Shown piece after piece: positions 34,073 to 43,901 of a stretch of DNA of 50,221 bases; the stretch's first letter is position 1; every line of letters starts with the position of its first letter. A model generated the notes under the pieces. It made no database searches. It was not told where the DNA came from and saw only the letters and a list, made by a program, of their open reading frames with translations. The translations under genes were made by a program, and so were the position numbers. The DNA is from Chloroflexi bacterium OHK40 (lineage in GTDB: Bacteria > Chloroflexota > Chloroflexia > Chloroflexales > Chloroflexaceae): the NCBI GenBank assembly GCA_004367505.1, contig SFCB01000267.1:1-50221 (forward strand), written 5' to 3'.

Positions 34073-34113
34073 GCGGCTGGCCCCGTTCCCCAACACCTGT
34101 GAGGAGGCGCAGG

Positions 34114-34761
34114 ATGCAGCTATTCCTGGATACGGCGAACCTCGACGAGATCCGCGAGGCCGCTAGCTGGGGCGTGCTCAGCGGTGTCACGACAAACCCC
34201 ACCCTGATCGCCCGTGAGAAGGGCGCTGATTTCAAAGCGACGATCAGCGAGATCGCCGAGCTGGTGGATGGCCCGATCAGTGCTGAGACGATCTCGCTCG
34301 ATGCCGACGGGATGATCAGGGAGGGCGTGGAGTTCGCCAGCTGGCATCCCAATGTCATCGTCAAGGTGCCCAGCACCACCGAGGGTCTCAAGGCCGTCTA
34401 TCAGCTGGCGAAGCGCGGCATCCGGACCAACGTCACGCTCTGCTTCAACGCCGCCCAGGCGCTCATGGCTGCCCGCGCCGGGGCCTTCATTATCAGCCCC
34501 TTCGTCGGTCGGGTGGACGATACGGGCATCGATGGGATGCAGCTCATCCGCGAGATCAGCGCGATCTACCGCCAGGACGCGCAGATCACCACCAGGATTC
34601 TGTCGGCCTCCATCCGCCACCCCCGCCATATCATCGACTCGGCCCTCGCCGGCGCCGACATTGCTACCTGCCCCTTCAAGGTGCTTCAGCAGGCGATGCG
34701 GCATCCCCTCACCGACCGGGGCATCGAGCAATTCCTCGCCGACTGGAAGAGCCGCGCCTGA
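34114..34761 (+). CDS. fsa: Fructose-6-phosphate aldolase / transaldolase-like protein
   Basis: This 215-residue protein is a small class I aldolase of the FSA/TalC subgroup. It begins [16 protein letters not shown] and has [11 protein letters not shown], the Schiff-base lysine Lys84 in [24 protein letters not shown] and [12 protein letters not shown]. Members act either as transaldolases (sedoheptulose-7-P plus glyceraldehyde-3-P) or as fructose-6-P aldolases; in most bacteria outside enterics they are transaldolases, which I favour. ATG 34114 has a strong GAGGAGG site. It is followed after seven bases by a phosphoribulokinase-like gene, tying it to pentose phosphate metabolism. Confidence 0.9.
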   Translation: MQLFLDTANLDEIREAASWGVLSGVTTNPTLIAREKGADFKATISEIAELVDGPISAETISLDADGMIREGVEFASWHPNVIVKVPSTTEGLKAVYQLAKRGIRTNVTLCFNAAQALMAARAGAFIISPFVGRVDDTGIDGMQLIREISAIYRQDAQITTRILSASIRHPRHIIDSALAGADIATCPFKVLQQAMRHPLTDRGIEQFLADWKSRA

Positions 34762-34768
34762 CGGGCCG

Positions 34769-35701
34769 ATGGGGATGGACGCGAGCCGGCCACTGATGCT
34801 TGGCCTCGTCGGCGACAGCGGCGCCGGCAAGACAACCCTCGTGCGCGGGGTGGTGCGCGTGCTGGGCCGCGATGGCGTGACGCCCCTCTGTTTGGACGAT
34901 TACCATCGCTTTTCGCGAGCCGAGTTGCTCGCCCGTGGCCTTACCGCCGCCGATCCTGCCGCCAATAACCTGGCCCTGGTCGTCCAGCATCTGGATGTGC
35001 TGCGTGCTGGTGGCCAGATCAGCAAGCCCGTTTATGACCACCGCACCGGTACGCTGCGGGGGCCCGAGGTGGTGGCCGCCACCAGCCTGGTGGTGGCCTA
35101 TGGCATGCTCACCCTCTCCACGCCTGAGCTCGCCGCCCGTTTCGACCTGACGGTATACCTCGACCCGGACGAAGCGTTGCGGCGCGCCTGGCGTCTGGCC
35201 CGCGATGTGAGCGAGCGCGGCTACACTGCCGACGAAGTGGCGGCCCGCGCCCCGGCCCGCGAGCGTGACGCGGCGCGTTTCGTTCGCGTGCAGCGCCCCC
35301 GGGCGGATGTGGTCGTGCGCTTCCGTCCCGCGCCAGATGCCCGTGGCACCGAGCTCGATGCGGAGTTGCTCCTGCGCCACGGTTCTGTGCCCCACCCACT
35401 CGGGGCGCTCTGCGATCGGCTGGAGGGGGCTGGCCTGGCGGGGCTCCGTGTGGTGCGTGGCTGTGTCGATGAGGATCAGCGTCCGGGCGATCGGGTCCAG
35501 ATCGCTGGTGCGCTCGACCCGGACGCGGCTGCCGCTGCGGCGGCGATGATCTGGGAGCAGTTGCCGGCGATCGAACCGCTGCCCTTCGATCAACTCGGCC
35601 AGGTGCGCGGCGATGGGGTGGTGCGCCACGTGCCGGCGCTCGGCCTCGTGCAACTTCTGCTCGTGGCCCTCCTGGTGCACGCGCGCGCCGTCAAGGCTTA
35701 G
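34769..35701 (+). CDS. Phosphoribulokinase/uridine kinase-family protein, class II PRK-like
   Basis: This 310-residue P-loop kinase-like protein resembles cyanobacterial-type (class II) phosphoribulokinase: P-loop GLVGDSGAGKTT (13-23), LCLDDYHRF (40-48), TAADPAANNLALV, the ISKPVYDHRTGT segment, TVYLDPDEALRRAW and RDVSERGYT. However, the conserved EGLHPL loop that carries a catalytic-site glutamate is replaced by AYGMLTL (110-116). The C-terminal ~110 residues are leucine- and alanine-rich and differ from plant PRK. It may phosphorylate a different substrate or be inactive. Paired with a transaldolase-like gene, it could act in the pentose phosphate or Calvin cycle; no RuBisCO is in view. Confidence 0.75.
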   Translation: MGMDASRPLMLGLVGDSGAGKTTLVRGVVRVLGRDGVTPLCLDDYHRFSRAELLARGLTAADPAANNLALVVQHLDVLRAGGQISKPVYDHRTGTLRGPEVVAATSLVVAYGMLTLSTPELAARFDLTVYLDPDEALRRAWRLARDVSERGYTADEVAARAPARERDAARFVRVQRPRADVVVRFRPAPDARGTELDAELLLRHGSVPHPLGALCDRLEGAGLAGLRVVRGCVDEDQRPGDRVQIAGALDPDAAAAAAAMIWEQLPAIEPLPFDQLGQVRGDGVVRHVPALGLVQLLLVALLVHARAVKA

Positions 35702-35733
35702 CACCTCCGGGCCGACCATGCCAGTGGGCCGGA

Positions 35734-36459
35734 TCAGGGGGTGGGCGCCGGTGGCGCGAACAGGAGGCGCAGGCCATGGCCTCGCTCGCCCAGGTGGCAG
35801 AGCAGAGCGTGGATCAGTGCGGCGAGCCCCAGCATCTCGGCGAGCTCCTCCAGCGTAAAGATCACCGCGTGGCCGAAGGTATTGAGGCCCCCGGCGGCAG
35901 CGTGAAGCGCCGCCACGGCCTCCAGGCCCAGCGCGCCGCCCAGATAGAGCCCGCCGGCCAGTGCGAAGCGGCGCCGGTCGGCATGGGAGAGCTGGAAGAA
36001 GAAGCGCAGGAGCGAGATGGCGATCAACACGGCGAGCAGTGCGAAGGGCAGCAGCCAGAGGTAAAAGCGGCGCTCGTCGCTGATCCCCGCCGTGTAGGCT
36101 AGCGCGGCGCTGATCCCCTCGTGGACCTGGGCAAACTCATCGATGGCCAGGTAGCCACAGAGTATGGCCAGCGCCGTCCAGTGGCGGGCGTACGGTTGTT
36201 GGGCCCGGCGGCTCGCCGCGCCGATCACGGCAAAGAGCAGCGCCGCAAGCACGAGCATCAGTACGGCGAAGAGGGTCGGAAAGTTCGCCTCGCCATTCAG
36301 GTCAAAGCGGTCAATCACCAGGTAGGCCGTCTCCCAGCCCAGCACATAGCGGAAGATCTGCGCCACGACATTCGCAATCGTGAAGAGGAGTGCTGCGACG
36401 ACCAGCATCCCGGTAACCCAGCCGGGGCGCAGCGTGAGCGCGTGATCCTGCTCTGGCAT
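35734..36459 (-). CDS. Multi-pass membrane protein of unknown function
   Basis: This 241-residue protein has about six or seven hydrophobic helices. Distinctive polar residues within or near helices include YLAIDEFAQVHEGI and the C-terminal FTLEELAEMLGLAALIHALL, where acidic residues recur at helix edges. I know no characterised family. ATG 36459 is supported by AGGAG six bases upstream; upstream in-frame sequence crosses a large hairpin. It is convergent with the PRK-like gene and lies downstream of metK. Confidence 0.75.
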   Translation of the reverse strand: MPEQDHALTLRPGWVTGMLVVAALLFTIANVVAQIFRYVLGWETAYLVIDRFDLNGEANFPTLFAVLMLVLAALLFAVIGAASRRAQQPYARHWTALAILCGYLAIDEFAQVHEGISAALAYTAGISDERRFYLWLLPFALLAVLIAISLLRFFFQLSHADRRRFALAGGLYLGGALGLEAVAALHAAAGGLNTFGHAVIFTLEELAEMLGLAALIHALLCHLGERGHGLRLLFAPPAPTP

Positions 36460-36514
36460 GACGGCTCCTGGTGAATGTTCCGACGGGGAGACGGCAGGGT
36501 ACGATTGCGGCAAC

Positions 36515-36550
36515 CGACGACGGCCGGCGTTCGTGCGCCGGCCGTCGTTG
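36515..36550 (-). terminator. Strong hairpin downstream of metK
   Basis: ACGACGGCCGGCG (36517-36529) and CGCCGGCCGTCGT (36536-36548) form a perfect 13-bp stem with a six-base loop, extended by two more pairs. It starts 48 bases past the metK stop and probably ends or protects the metK transcript, although the following sequence is not T-rich. Confidence 0.55.
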
Positions 36551-36598
36551 ATAAGTGCCCGGGAATCGTCCCACGGCGCCTGGCCCTGAATGGCGTTG

Positions 36599-37813
36599 CT
36601 ACAGGCCGGCGGCCCTCCGCAGCGCCTCAACGCGGTCCGTCCGCTCCCAGGGCAGATCGATGTCGGTGCGCCCGAAGTGGCCGCCGGTCGCCGTCTGGCG
36701 GTAGATCGGGCGGCGCAAGCCCAGGTCGCGGATAATCGCGCCGGGGCGCAGGTCGAAGACCTCGCTCACGGCCTTGATGATCGTCTCGTCCGCCACCGTG
36801 CCGGTACCGAACGTCTCCACACTCAGCGAGAGCGGGCGGGCCACCCCGATCGCGTAGCTCACCTGGAGCTCGCAGCGCTCGGCAAGGCCAGCGGCGACCA
36901 CGTTCTTCGCGGCCCAGCGAGCCGCATAGGCGGCGCTGCGATCGACCTTGCTCGGGTCCTTGCCGGAGAAGGCGCCACCGCCGTGGCGAGCCACCCCGCC
37001 GTAGGTGTCGACGATGATCTTGCGCCCGGTCAGACCGCTGTCGCCCATGGGGCCGCCCACGACGAAGCGGCCCGTCGGATTGACATAATACTTCGTCTGG
37101 GCATCAAGCCAGTTGCCGGGAATCTCGGCACGCACCACGTGCTCGATCACATCGGTGCGGATCTGCTCCTGGCTCACATCGGGGGCGTGCTGGGTTGAGA
37201 TCAGCACGGTGTCCACACGCACAGGCTTCCCGTAGCTGTACTCGACCGTCACCTGGCTCTTGGCGTCGGGGCGCAGGTAGGGCAAGGTCCCGTCGCGGCG
37301 CACCTTCTCGAGGCGGCGGATCAGGCGATGGGCGAGGGCGCTGGAGGCGGGCATGAGCTCGGGCGTCTCGTTGCAGGCGAAGCCGAACATCATGCCCTGG
37401 TCGCCGGCACCCACCGCCTCGACCTCAGCATCGCTCATCTCGCCCGTCCGGGCCTCAAGGGCCTTATCCACGCCCATGGCGATATCGGGGGACTGGCCGT
37501 GAATCGCCACCATCACGCCACAGGTATCGGCATCAAAGCCGAACTCGGCGCTGGTGTACCCAATCTCCTTGACCGTCTTGCGAACGATCTCCTCGACCGG
37601 GATGTAGCCCTGCTCGTAGGTCACCTCACCGAGCACCACAATCAGGCCGGTGGTGGTGGCCGTCTCCACTGCTACGCGGGCGCGGGGATCGTGGGCCAGA
37701 AAAGCGTCGAGGATGGCGTCGCTGATCTGGTCGCACATCTTGTCGGGGTGCCCGCTGCTCACACTTTCGCTGGTGAAGTAGAAGCGGGGGGCGGTGCTGA
37801 AGGTTGTGGGCAT
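36599..37813 (-). CDS. metK: S-adenosylmethionine synthase
   Basis: MetK (404 residues) makes SAM from methionine and ATP. Signatures: [22 protein letters not shown] with the catalytic His near the N-terminus, [15 protein letters not shown] (ATP-binding) and [22 protein letters not shown] (phosphate-binding P-loop region). The C-terminal domain and total length are slightly longer than the ~385 of E. coli. It starts three bases after the ahcY stop, so the two are cotranscribed and coupled, linking SAM formation to removal of S-adenosylhomocysteine. Confidence 0.97.
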   Translation of the reverse strand: MPTTFSTAPRFYFTSESVSSGHPDKMCDQISDAILDAFLAHDPRARVAVETATTTGLIVVLGEVTYEQGYIPVEEIVRKTVKEIGYTSAEFGFDADTCGVMVAIHGQSPDIAMGVDKALEARTGEMSDAEVEAVGAGDQGMMFGFACNETPELMPASSALAHRLIRRLEKVRRDGTLPYLRPDAKSQVTVEYSYGKPVRVDTVLISTQHAPDVSQEQIRTDVIEHVVRAEIPGNWLDAQTKYYVNPTGRFVVGGPMGDSGLTGRKIIVDTYGGVARHGGGAFSGKDPSKVDRSAAYAARWAAKNVVAAGLAERCELQVSYAIGVARPLSLSVETFGTGTVADETIIKAVSEVFDLRPGAIIRDLGLRRPIYRQTATGGHFGRTDIDLPWERTDRVEALRRAAGL

Positions 37814-37816
37814 AGC

Positions 37817-40173
<2,357 letters not shown>

Positions 40174-40305
40174 TCCTCTTCCTGACAGGACACGGTGAGC
40201 GCCGGTCCAGCTAGTGCGTCTGCCTGACAGGGCAGATCCAGACGTGTGGTGTCGTTCTCCGCAGCGCGCCAGTCGTCTCCGGGAGCGGCGGCGCGAGCCA
40301 GTCCC

Positions 40306-40325
40306 GCACGGGCAGTTGCCCGTGC
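40306..40325 (-). terminator. Hairpin after the PfkB kinase gene
   Basis: GCACGGGC (40306-40313) pairs with GCCCGTGC (40318-40325) around four bases, three bases past the kinase stop. It may end the mtnA transcript. No T-run is present. Confidence 0.4.
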
Positions 40326-40328
40326 ATG

Positions 40329-41306
40329 TTAGCGCACTGCCCCCGATGTGGTCAGGAGCTCCAACGGCAACTCGGCGCCGAAGGCGGCGTGGTAGCGCGC
40401 AGCGAACTCCTGGCGTGTGTAACGGTGCTCCTGGCAGCCGCGCTGCTCGATGGCGTAGGCCGCCGCGAGGGCAGCCACCCGCCCTGTCACCTCCACGGGC
40501 AGATCGCGGGCGATGCCGAAGGCCAGCCCCGCCAGGTAAGCATCCCCGGCGCCCGTCGGGTCCTTCACCTCGCTCACGGGGGCGATAGGGATCTCGGCCG
40601 CGAGGCGGCCCTCGGTGTAGATCAGCGAGCCCTCGGCGCCGCGCGTGACGACGGTCAGCGGGACGGCGGCGATCAACTCGGCCTCGGGGATGCCAAGCTT
40701 GCGGGCCATCATGCCGAACTCATAGTCGTTGCCCACCAGCACCCTGGCCCCGCGCAGGCCGGTGCGAATGTGCTCAGCCTCCAGCCGGGGCGTCTGCTTG
40801 CCTGGATCGAAGATATATGGCACCCCGTGCTGCTGGCACTCCACGGCGAAGCGCTCGATCGCCTCGGGGCTCGTGGGCGAGATCAGCACCAGATCGTCGT
40901 CGCCGAGCCCGCGCTCGGCAAGCGAGCGGGTATGGTCGTGGCCCATGGCACCCGCGTAGAAGGCCACAATCTGGTTGTTGGCCATATCGGTGTTGATGAA
41001 GCACGACGACGTGAACTCGTGCGGGATCACCACGACGCCGCTCGTGTCAACCCCCTGGGCTTCCAGCCAGGCTCGATACTCGCCGAAGTCGTGGCCTGCG
41101 GCCCCAACCAGGAGCGGCCGCTCACCGAGCAGCGCGAGGTTGTAGGCAATATTGCCAGCGACGCCACCGCGCATCTTGCGCATCGAGTCGACCAGGAAGC
41201 TGACGGAGAGCATATGGGCCTTTTCCATCAGCATATGGTCTTTGAAGTAGCCGGGGAAGTCCATGATGTAGTCGAAGGCCAGGGAGCCGGTCACGACGAT
41301 CCGCAC
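40329..41306 (-). CDS. PfkB-family kinase, probably adenosine kinase
   Basis: This 325-residue kinase of the ribokinase/PfkB family has the N-terminal GSLAFDYIMDFPG, glycine motif RGGVAGNIAYNLALLG, the mid-protein LVLISPTSPEAIERF and the anion-hole/catalytic DPTGAGDAYLAGL. Sequences starting like this are usually annotated as adenosine or carbohydrate kinases. Its position between mtnA and ahcY and behind a SAM riboswitch supports adenosine as substrate, since AhcY releases adenosine. GTG at 41306 is used because homology starts there and GGAG lies upstream; a nearby ATG is out of frame. Confidence 0.85.
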   Translation of the reverse strand: MRIVVTGSLAFDYIMDFPGYFKDHMLMEKAHMLSVSFLVDSMRKMRGGVAGNIAYNLALLGERPLLVGAAGHDFGEYRAWLEAQGVDTSGVVVIPHEFTSSCFINTDMANNQIVAFYAGAMGHDHTRSLAERGLGDDDLVLISPTSPEAIERFAVECQQHGVPYIFDPGKQTPRLEAEHIRTGLRGARVLVGNDYEFGMMARKLGIPEAELIAAVPLTVVTRGAEGSLIYTEGRLAAEIPIAPVSEVKDPTGAGDAYLAGLAFGIARDLPVEVTGRVAALAAAYAIEQRGCQEHRYTRQEFAARYHAAFGAELPLELLTTSGAVR

Positions 41307-41372
41307 GATACATTCTCCTCTTCGCTACGCGATACGATTCCCGACGTCGCGCCGTATGGCGCTCTGGCCGGG

Positions 41373-42428
41373 CTAGCGTTGCTCTTTCTCGGGCCGTGGT
41401 TCGCCATCGATCTTGAACATAACCCGTGCCACGGCGGAGACCTCGCGGCACAGGGCGGCAATTTGCCCGGCCTGCTCAGGCGGCAGGTGGCCAAGGTCGC
41501 CGCTGGTGCTAATCAAGGCCAGGGCGCCGATGCGCTCCATGGCCACGCCGCTGGCCGCCGCGAGGTACTCGGCGGTACTCACGAAGCGTCGTGCCAGCGT
41601 CTCGGCTCGCTCTGGCGCCAGCGCGGCCGGATCGTTGGGCACAACCCCCCAGCCGAGCGCCCCACCGCGCCCGAGGTGGTCGGCGACGGCGGCGGCGCTC
41701 TGCACCACGCTGGCGCCGTATTCATAGGCATCGAAGAACACCACCTCGACCGGGAGCGCCAGCAGAGCCGGCCAGTCAGGCGGGCCGGCGATGCACAGCC
41801 CCTTGCTCCCTGGCATCGCGGCCAGCGTGCGCGCCAGCAGGTCGCCGCCGCTCTCCCAGTCCAGCGGGCAGAACGGTGAGCTCAACGCATCGAGGGCTGG
41901 CTCGTCCAGGCAGAGGAGCGGGCTGGCGCCAGCGGCGGCGATCTGGTCGTGGAGCCACTGGGCGCGCAACGCGACAAACTGGCCGATGGCCTCGCGCAGG
42001 GCCGGGTCGTAGGCCAGGGGGCGCTCCTGCTCATCGGTGATCCGCAGGGCCAGACTGATCGGGCCAAGCAGTTCAACCTTGATGGCCCGGGGGCGGCCAG
42101 GCTCAACCTGGCGCAGCTGGTCGGCCAGGGCGGCGTGATGATCGGGCGGCGGTGTGCCAGCGCTACGATCGGCCCGCAGGAAGGCGAGCCCGATCCGGTC
42201 GATCGCCCGCTCCGCAACCAGGCGCTCCACGATGGCCCGCCTGTGCGCAGCGTCGATCACCAGGCCCGGAAAGCCCGCCGCACTCGTCGCGAGGGCCGTA
42301 TCGCGCGGGCCCCGCTGGGCGAGCGCCACGATCGGGCGCGGCGCGGCGGCCCGCGCAGCCTGGGGGCTGAGCTGGGGCGCGCCACCACGGGGTAGCGGGA
42401 GGCAGGCGGGGGTGAACGAAAGCGCCAT
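41373..42428 (-). CDS. MetE/UROD-like barrel protein lacking the zinc site
   Basis: This 351-residue protein resembles the C-terminal (catalytic) barrel of cobalamin-independent methionine synthase and related UROD/MetE-superfamily proteins: IKVELLGPISLALRI, FVALRAQWLHDQIAAAGASP, LCLDEPALDAL and GWGVVPNDPAAL. The methionine synthase zinc ligands are not conserved: the His-x-Cys strand reads LCIAGPPDW (211-219), and the late Cys of the PDCGL-type motif is replaced in ISTSGDLG (306-313). It therefore probably does not transfer methyl groups in the normal way. It lies 33 bases after mtnA under the SAM riboswitch, so a SAM-cycle role is likely but undefined. Confidence 0.72.
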   Translation of the reverse strand: MALSFTPACLPLPRGGAPQLSPQAARAAAPRPIVALAQRGPRDTALATSAAGFPGLVIDAAHRRAIVERLVAERAIDRIGLAFLRADRSAGTPPPDHHAALADQLRQVEPGRPRAIKVELLGPISLALRITDEQERPLAYDPALREAIGQFVALRAQWLHDQIAAAGASPLLCLDEPALDALSSPFCPLDWESGGDLLARTLAAMPGSKGLCIAGPPDWPALLALPVEVVFFDAYEYGASVVQSAAAVADHLGRGGALGWGVVPNDPAALAPERAETLARRFVSTAEYLAAASGVAMERIGALALISTSGDLGHLPPEQAGQIAALCREVSAVARVMFKIDGEPRPEKEQR

Positions 42429-42461
42429 AAGCTGCGGGCGGATGCTCAGAGGAGGGCTGCC

Positions 42462-43556
42462 TCAGCCTTGCCGGGGCTGGCCCTCGGTGATCACTGCGTT
42501 GCGAAGCCCTTCCGCGAAGGGCGGGTAGATGACTCCGCGCTCGGTGATGATCGCGCTCACCAGTTCATGCGGAGTTACGTCGAAGGCAGGGTGGGCCGCA
42601 GCGACGCCGGCGGGGGCGATCGGCTGGCCGTTCAGGTGCGTCACCTCCTCAGGGGCGCGCTCCTCGATCGGGATCTGCTCACCGCTGGCGAGGCCAAGAT
42701 CGATGGTGGAGGAGGGGGCGGCTACATAGAAGGGGATGCCGTGGGCCCTGGCTAGCACCGCCAGGCTGTAGGTGCCGATCTTGTTGGCAACGTCGCCGTT
42801 GGCGACGATCCGGTCCGCCCCAACGATCACGCAATCCACCTCGCCACGACGCATCATGTAGCCGGCCATGTTATCGGTGATCAGGGTCTGTGGAATCCCG
42901 GCCTCGCGCAGTTCCCAGGCCGTGAGCCGGGCGCCCTGGAGGAAGGGGCGCGTCTCATCAACCAGCACGTGCACGGCGCGGCCCTGGCGATGGGCGGTAC
43001 GGATGGGGGCGAGCGCGGTGCCGTAGCCGGCCGTGGCGAGGCCCCCGGCATTGCAGTGGGTGAGCACCCGCCCGCGCGCCGGGATGAGCGCCGCGCCGTG
43101 CTCGCCAATCGCGTGGCACATCGCGAGATCTTCCGCGATGATGGCGTGGGCCTCCTCCAGCACGCGCGCCGCGATTGCTGCGGTGGTGGGGCTCGTGCCG
43201 GCCTCCACGAAGCGCTCTGTGGCTCGCAGCACTCGTGCCGTGGCCCAGGCCAGGTTCACCGCCGTAGGGCGCTGGGCGTCGAGCAGGGCTTTGGCCTGCG
43301 CCAGCCGCTCCAGCAGGGCGCGTGCCTCTCCGTCGCCACTATCGTTTGCTGCCCCGGCGCGGGCGGCGAGGGCCATACCGTAGGCGGCGGCACAGCCTAT
43401 CGCCGGCGCCCCGCGCACGACCATCGCCTTGATCGCGTGGGCGACGGCCTCAACGTCGGTGCACCGGACGGTGATCTGCTCGTGGGGCAGGCGACGCTGG
43501 TCGATCAGGCCGAGGGCCTCGCCATCCCACCAGACTGTGCGGAGTTCCTCGCTCAT
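42462..43556 (-). CDS. mtnA: S-methyl-5-thioribose-1-phosphate isomerase
   Basis: MtnA (364 residues) converts methylthioribose-1-phosphate to methylthioribulose-1-phosphate in methionine salvage from methylthioadenosine. Family motifs: VRGAPAIGCAAAYGMAL, THCNAGGLATAGYGTALAP with the catalytic cysteine, VDETRPFLQGARLTAWEL and IVGADRIVANGDVANKIGTY with the catalytic aspartate. The rest of the salvage pathway is not in the window. The ATG at 43556 is eight bases from the T-run of the riboswitch terminator, and no strong ribosome binding site is visible. Expression should fall when SAM is plentiful. Confidence 0.95.
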   Translation of the reverse strand: MSEELRTVWWDGEALGLIDQRRLPHEQITVRCTDVEAVAHAIKAMVVRGAPAIGCAAAYGMALAARAGAANDSGDGEARALLERLAQAKALLDAQRPTAVNLAWATARVLRATERFVEAGTSPTTAAIAARVLEEAHAIIAEDLAMCHAIGEHGAALIPARGRVLTHCNAGGLATAGYGTALAPIRTAHRQGRAVHVLVDETRPFLQGARLTAWELREAGIPQTLITDNMAGYMMRRGEVDCVIVGADRIVANGDVANKIGTYSLAVLARAHGIPFYVAAPSSTIDLGLASGEQIPIEERAPEEVTHLNGQPIAPAGVAAAHPAFDVTPHELVSAIITERGVIYPPFAEGLRNAVITEGQPRQG

Positions 43557-43563
43557 CTCACAC

Positions 43564-43590
43564 AAAAGGCCACTCGCATGGCGAGAGGCC
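43564..43590 (-). terminator. SAM-riboswitch expression platform terminator before mtnA
   Basis: On the minus strand GGCC-T-CTCGC pairs with GCGAG-T-GGCC and is followed by TTTT. The 5' arm includes CCTCTC (43588-43583), which is exactly complementary to GAGAGG (43607-43602) that overlaps the 3' strand of riboswitch helix P1. Without SAM this pairing forms an antiterminator; with SAM, P1 holds that strand and the terminator forms. Confidence 0.85.
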
Positions 43591-43604
43591 CCGTCGTCGT
43601 TCCT

Positions 43605-43788
43605 CTCATCTCTCGGCGGGCATGCGCGCCACCGCTGGAATTGGCACCTTTCCGAAGCGAATCACCATCAGCTCAGAGGAAGCAAAATGCCCGTGAGCGG
43701 GCCATTTTGCAGCTCAGGTGGTGGATAGTGCGTTCCTTCAGCGGTTGCCGGGCTTCGTCGGGCCAGTCCCTCAGCCCCTCTTGATGAG
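43605..43788 (-). ncRNA. SAM-I (S-box) riboswitch with expanded P3
   Basis: Read on the minus strand, the element has the S-box order: P1 CTCATC, then AAGAG, GAGGGACTGGCCCGACGAAG, CCCGGCAACC, a P3 arm, GGTGCCAATTCC (43648-43637), a P4 hairpin and GAGAGATGAG closing P1 (43614-43605). All core sequences that contact SAM in this family are present. P3 is about 94 bases (43742-43649) rather than the usual 15-25 and includes a 12-bp hairpin GCAAAATG/CATTTTGC with CCCG/CGGG (43682-43710). With its promoter, antiterminator and terminator it forms a complete OFF switch for mtnA and probably the two genes after it. Confidence 0.92.
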
Positions 43789-43840
43789 TGCTATGGTGCG
43801 TGGTGCAGGCGTTCGTGGCCCGCACTGCGCAATGCGGGCG

Positions 43841-43869
43841 ATTATAGCACGCCTGTCCCCCCGTCGCAA
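43841..43869 (-). promoter_or_regulatory. Promoter of the SAM-riboswitch/mtnA operon
   Basis: On the minus strand TTGCGA (43869-43864), a 17-base spacer and TGCTATAAT (-10 at 43846-43841, with the extended TG) form the best sigma-70-type promoter in the window. Transcription would start near 43834, about 46 bases before riboswitch helix P1. Confidence 0.7.
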
Positions 43870-43901
43870 CCAGCCGTGCCAGCAACGGGATAAGATTCTT
43901 G

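Larger units (their letters stand above)
33734..34113. other. Divergent spacer between purL and the transaldolase-like gene
   Basis: These 380 bases contain the purL promoter/palindrome at the left and the aldolase promoter at the right. In between are two GC-rich hairpins: CCCC(GC)/(GC)GGGG type at 33925-33940 and the exact ACGCCCGC/GCGGGCGT at 33962-33981. I see no gene. Confidence 0.5.

Noticed and set aside
34352-34768. Upstream extension of the PRK-like frame into the aldolase gene
   Set aside because: The extension is the aldolase gene read in another frame; homology to PRK begins at 34769.
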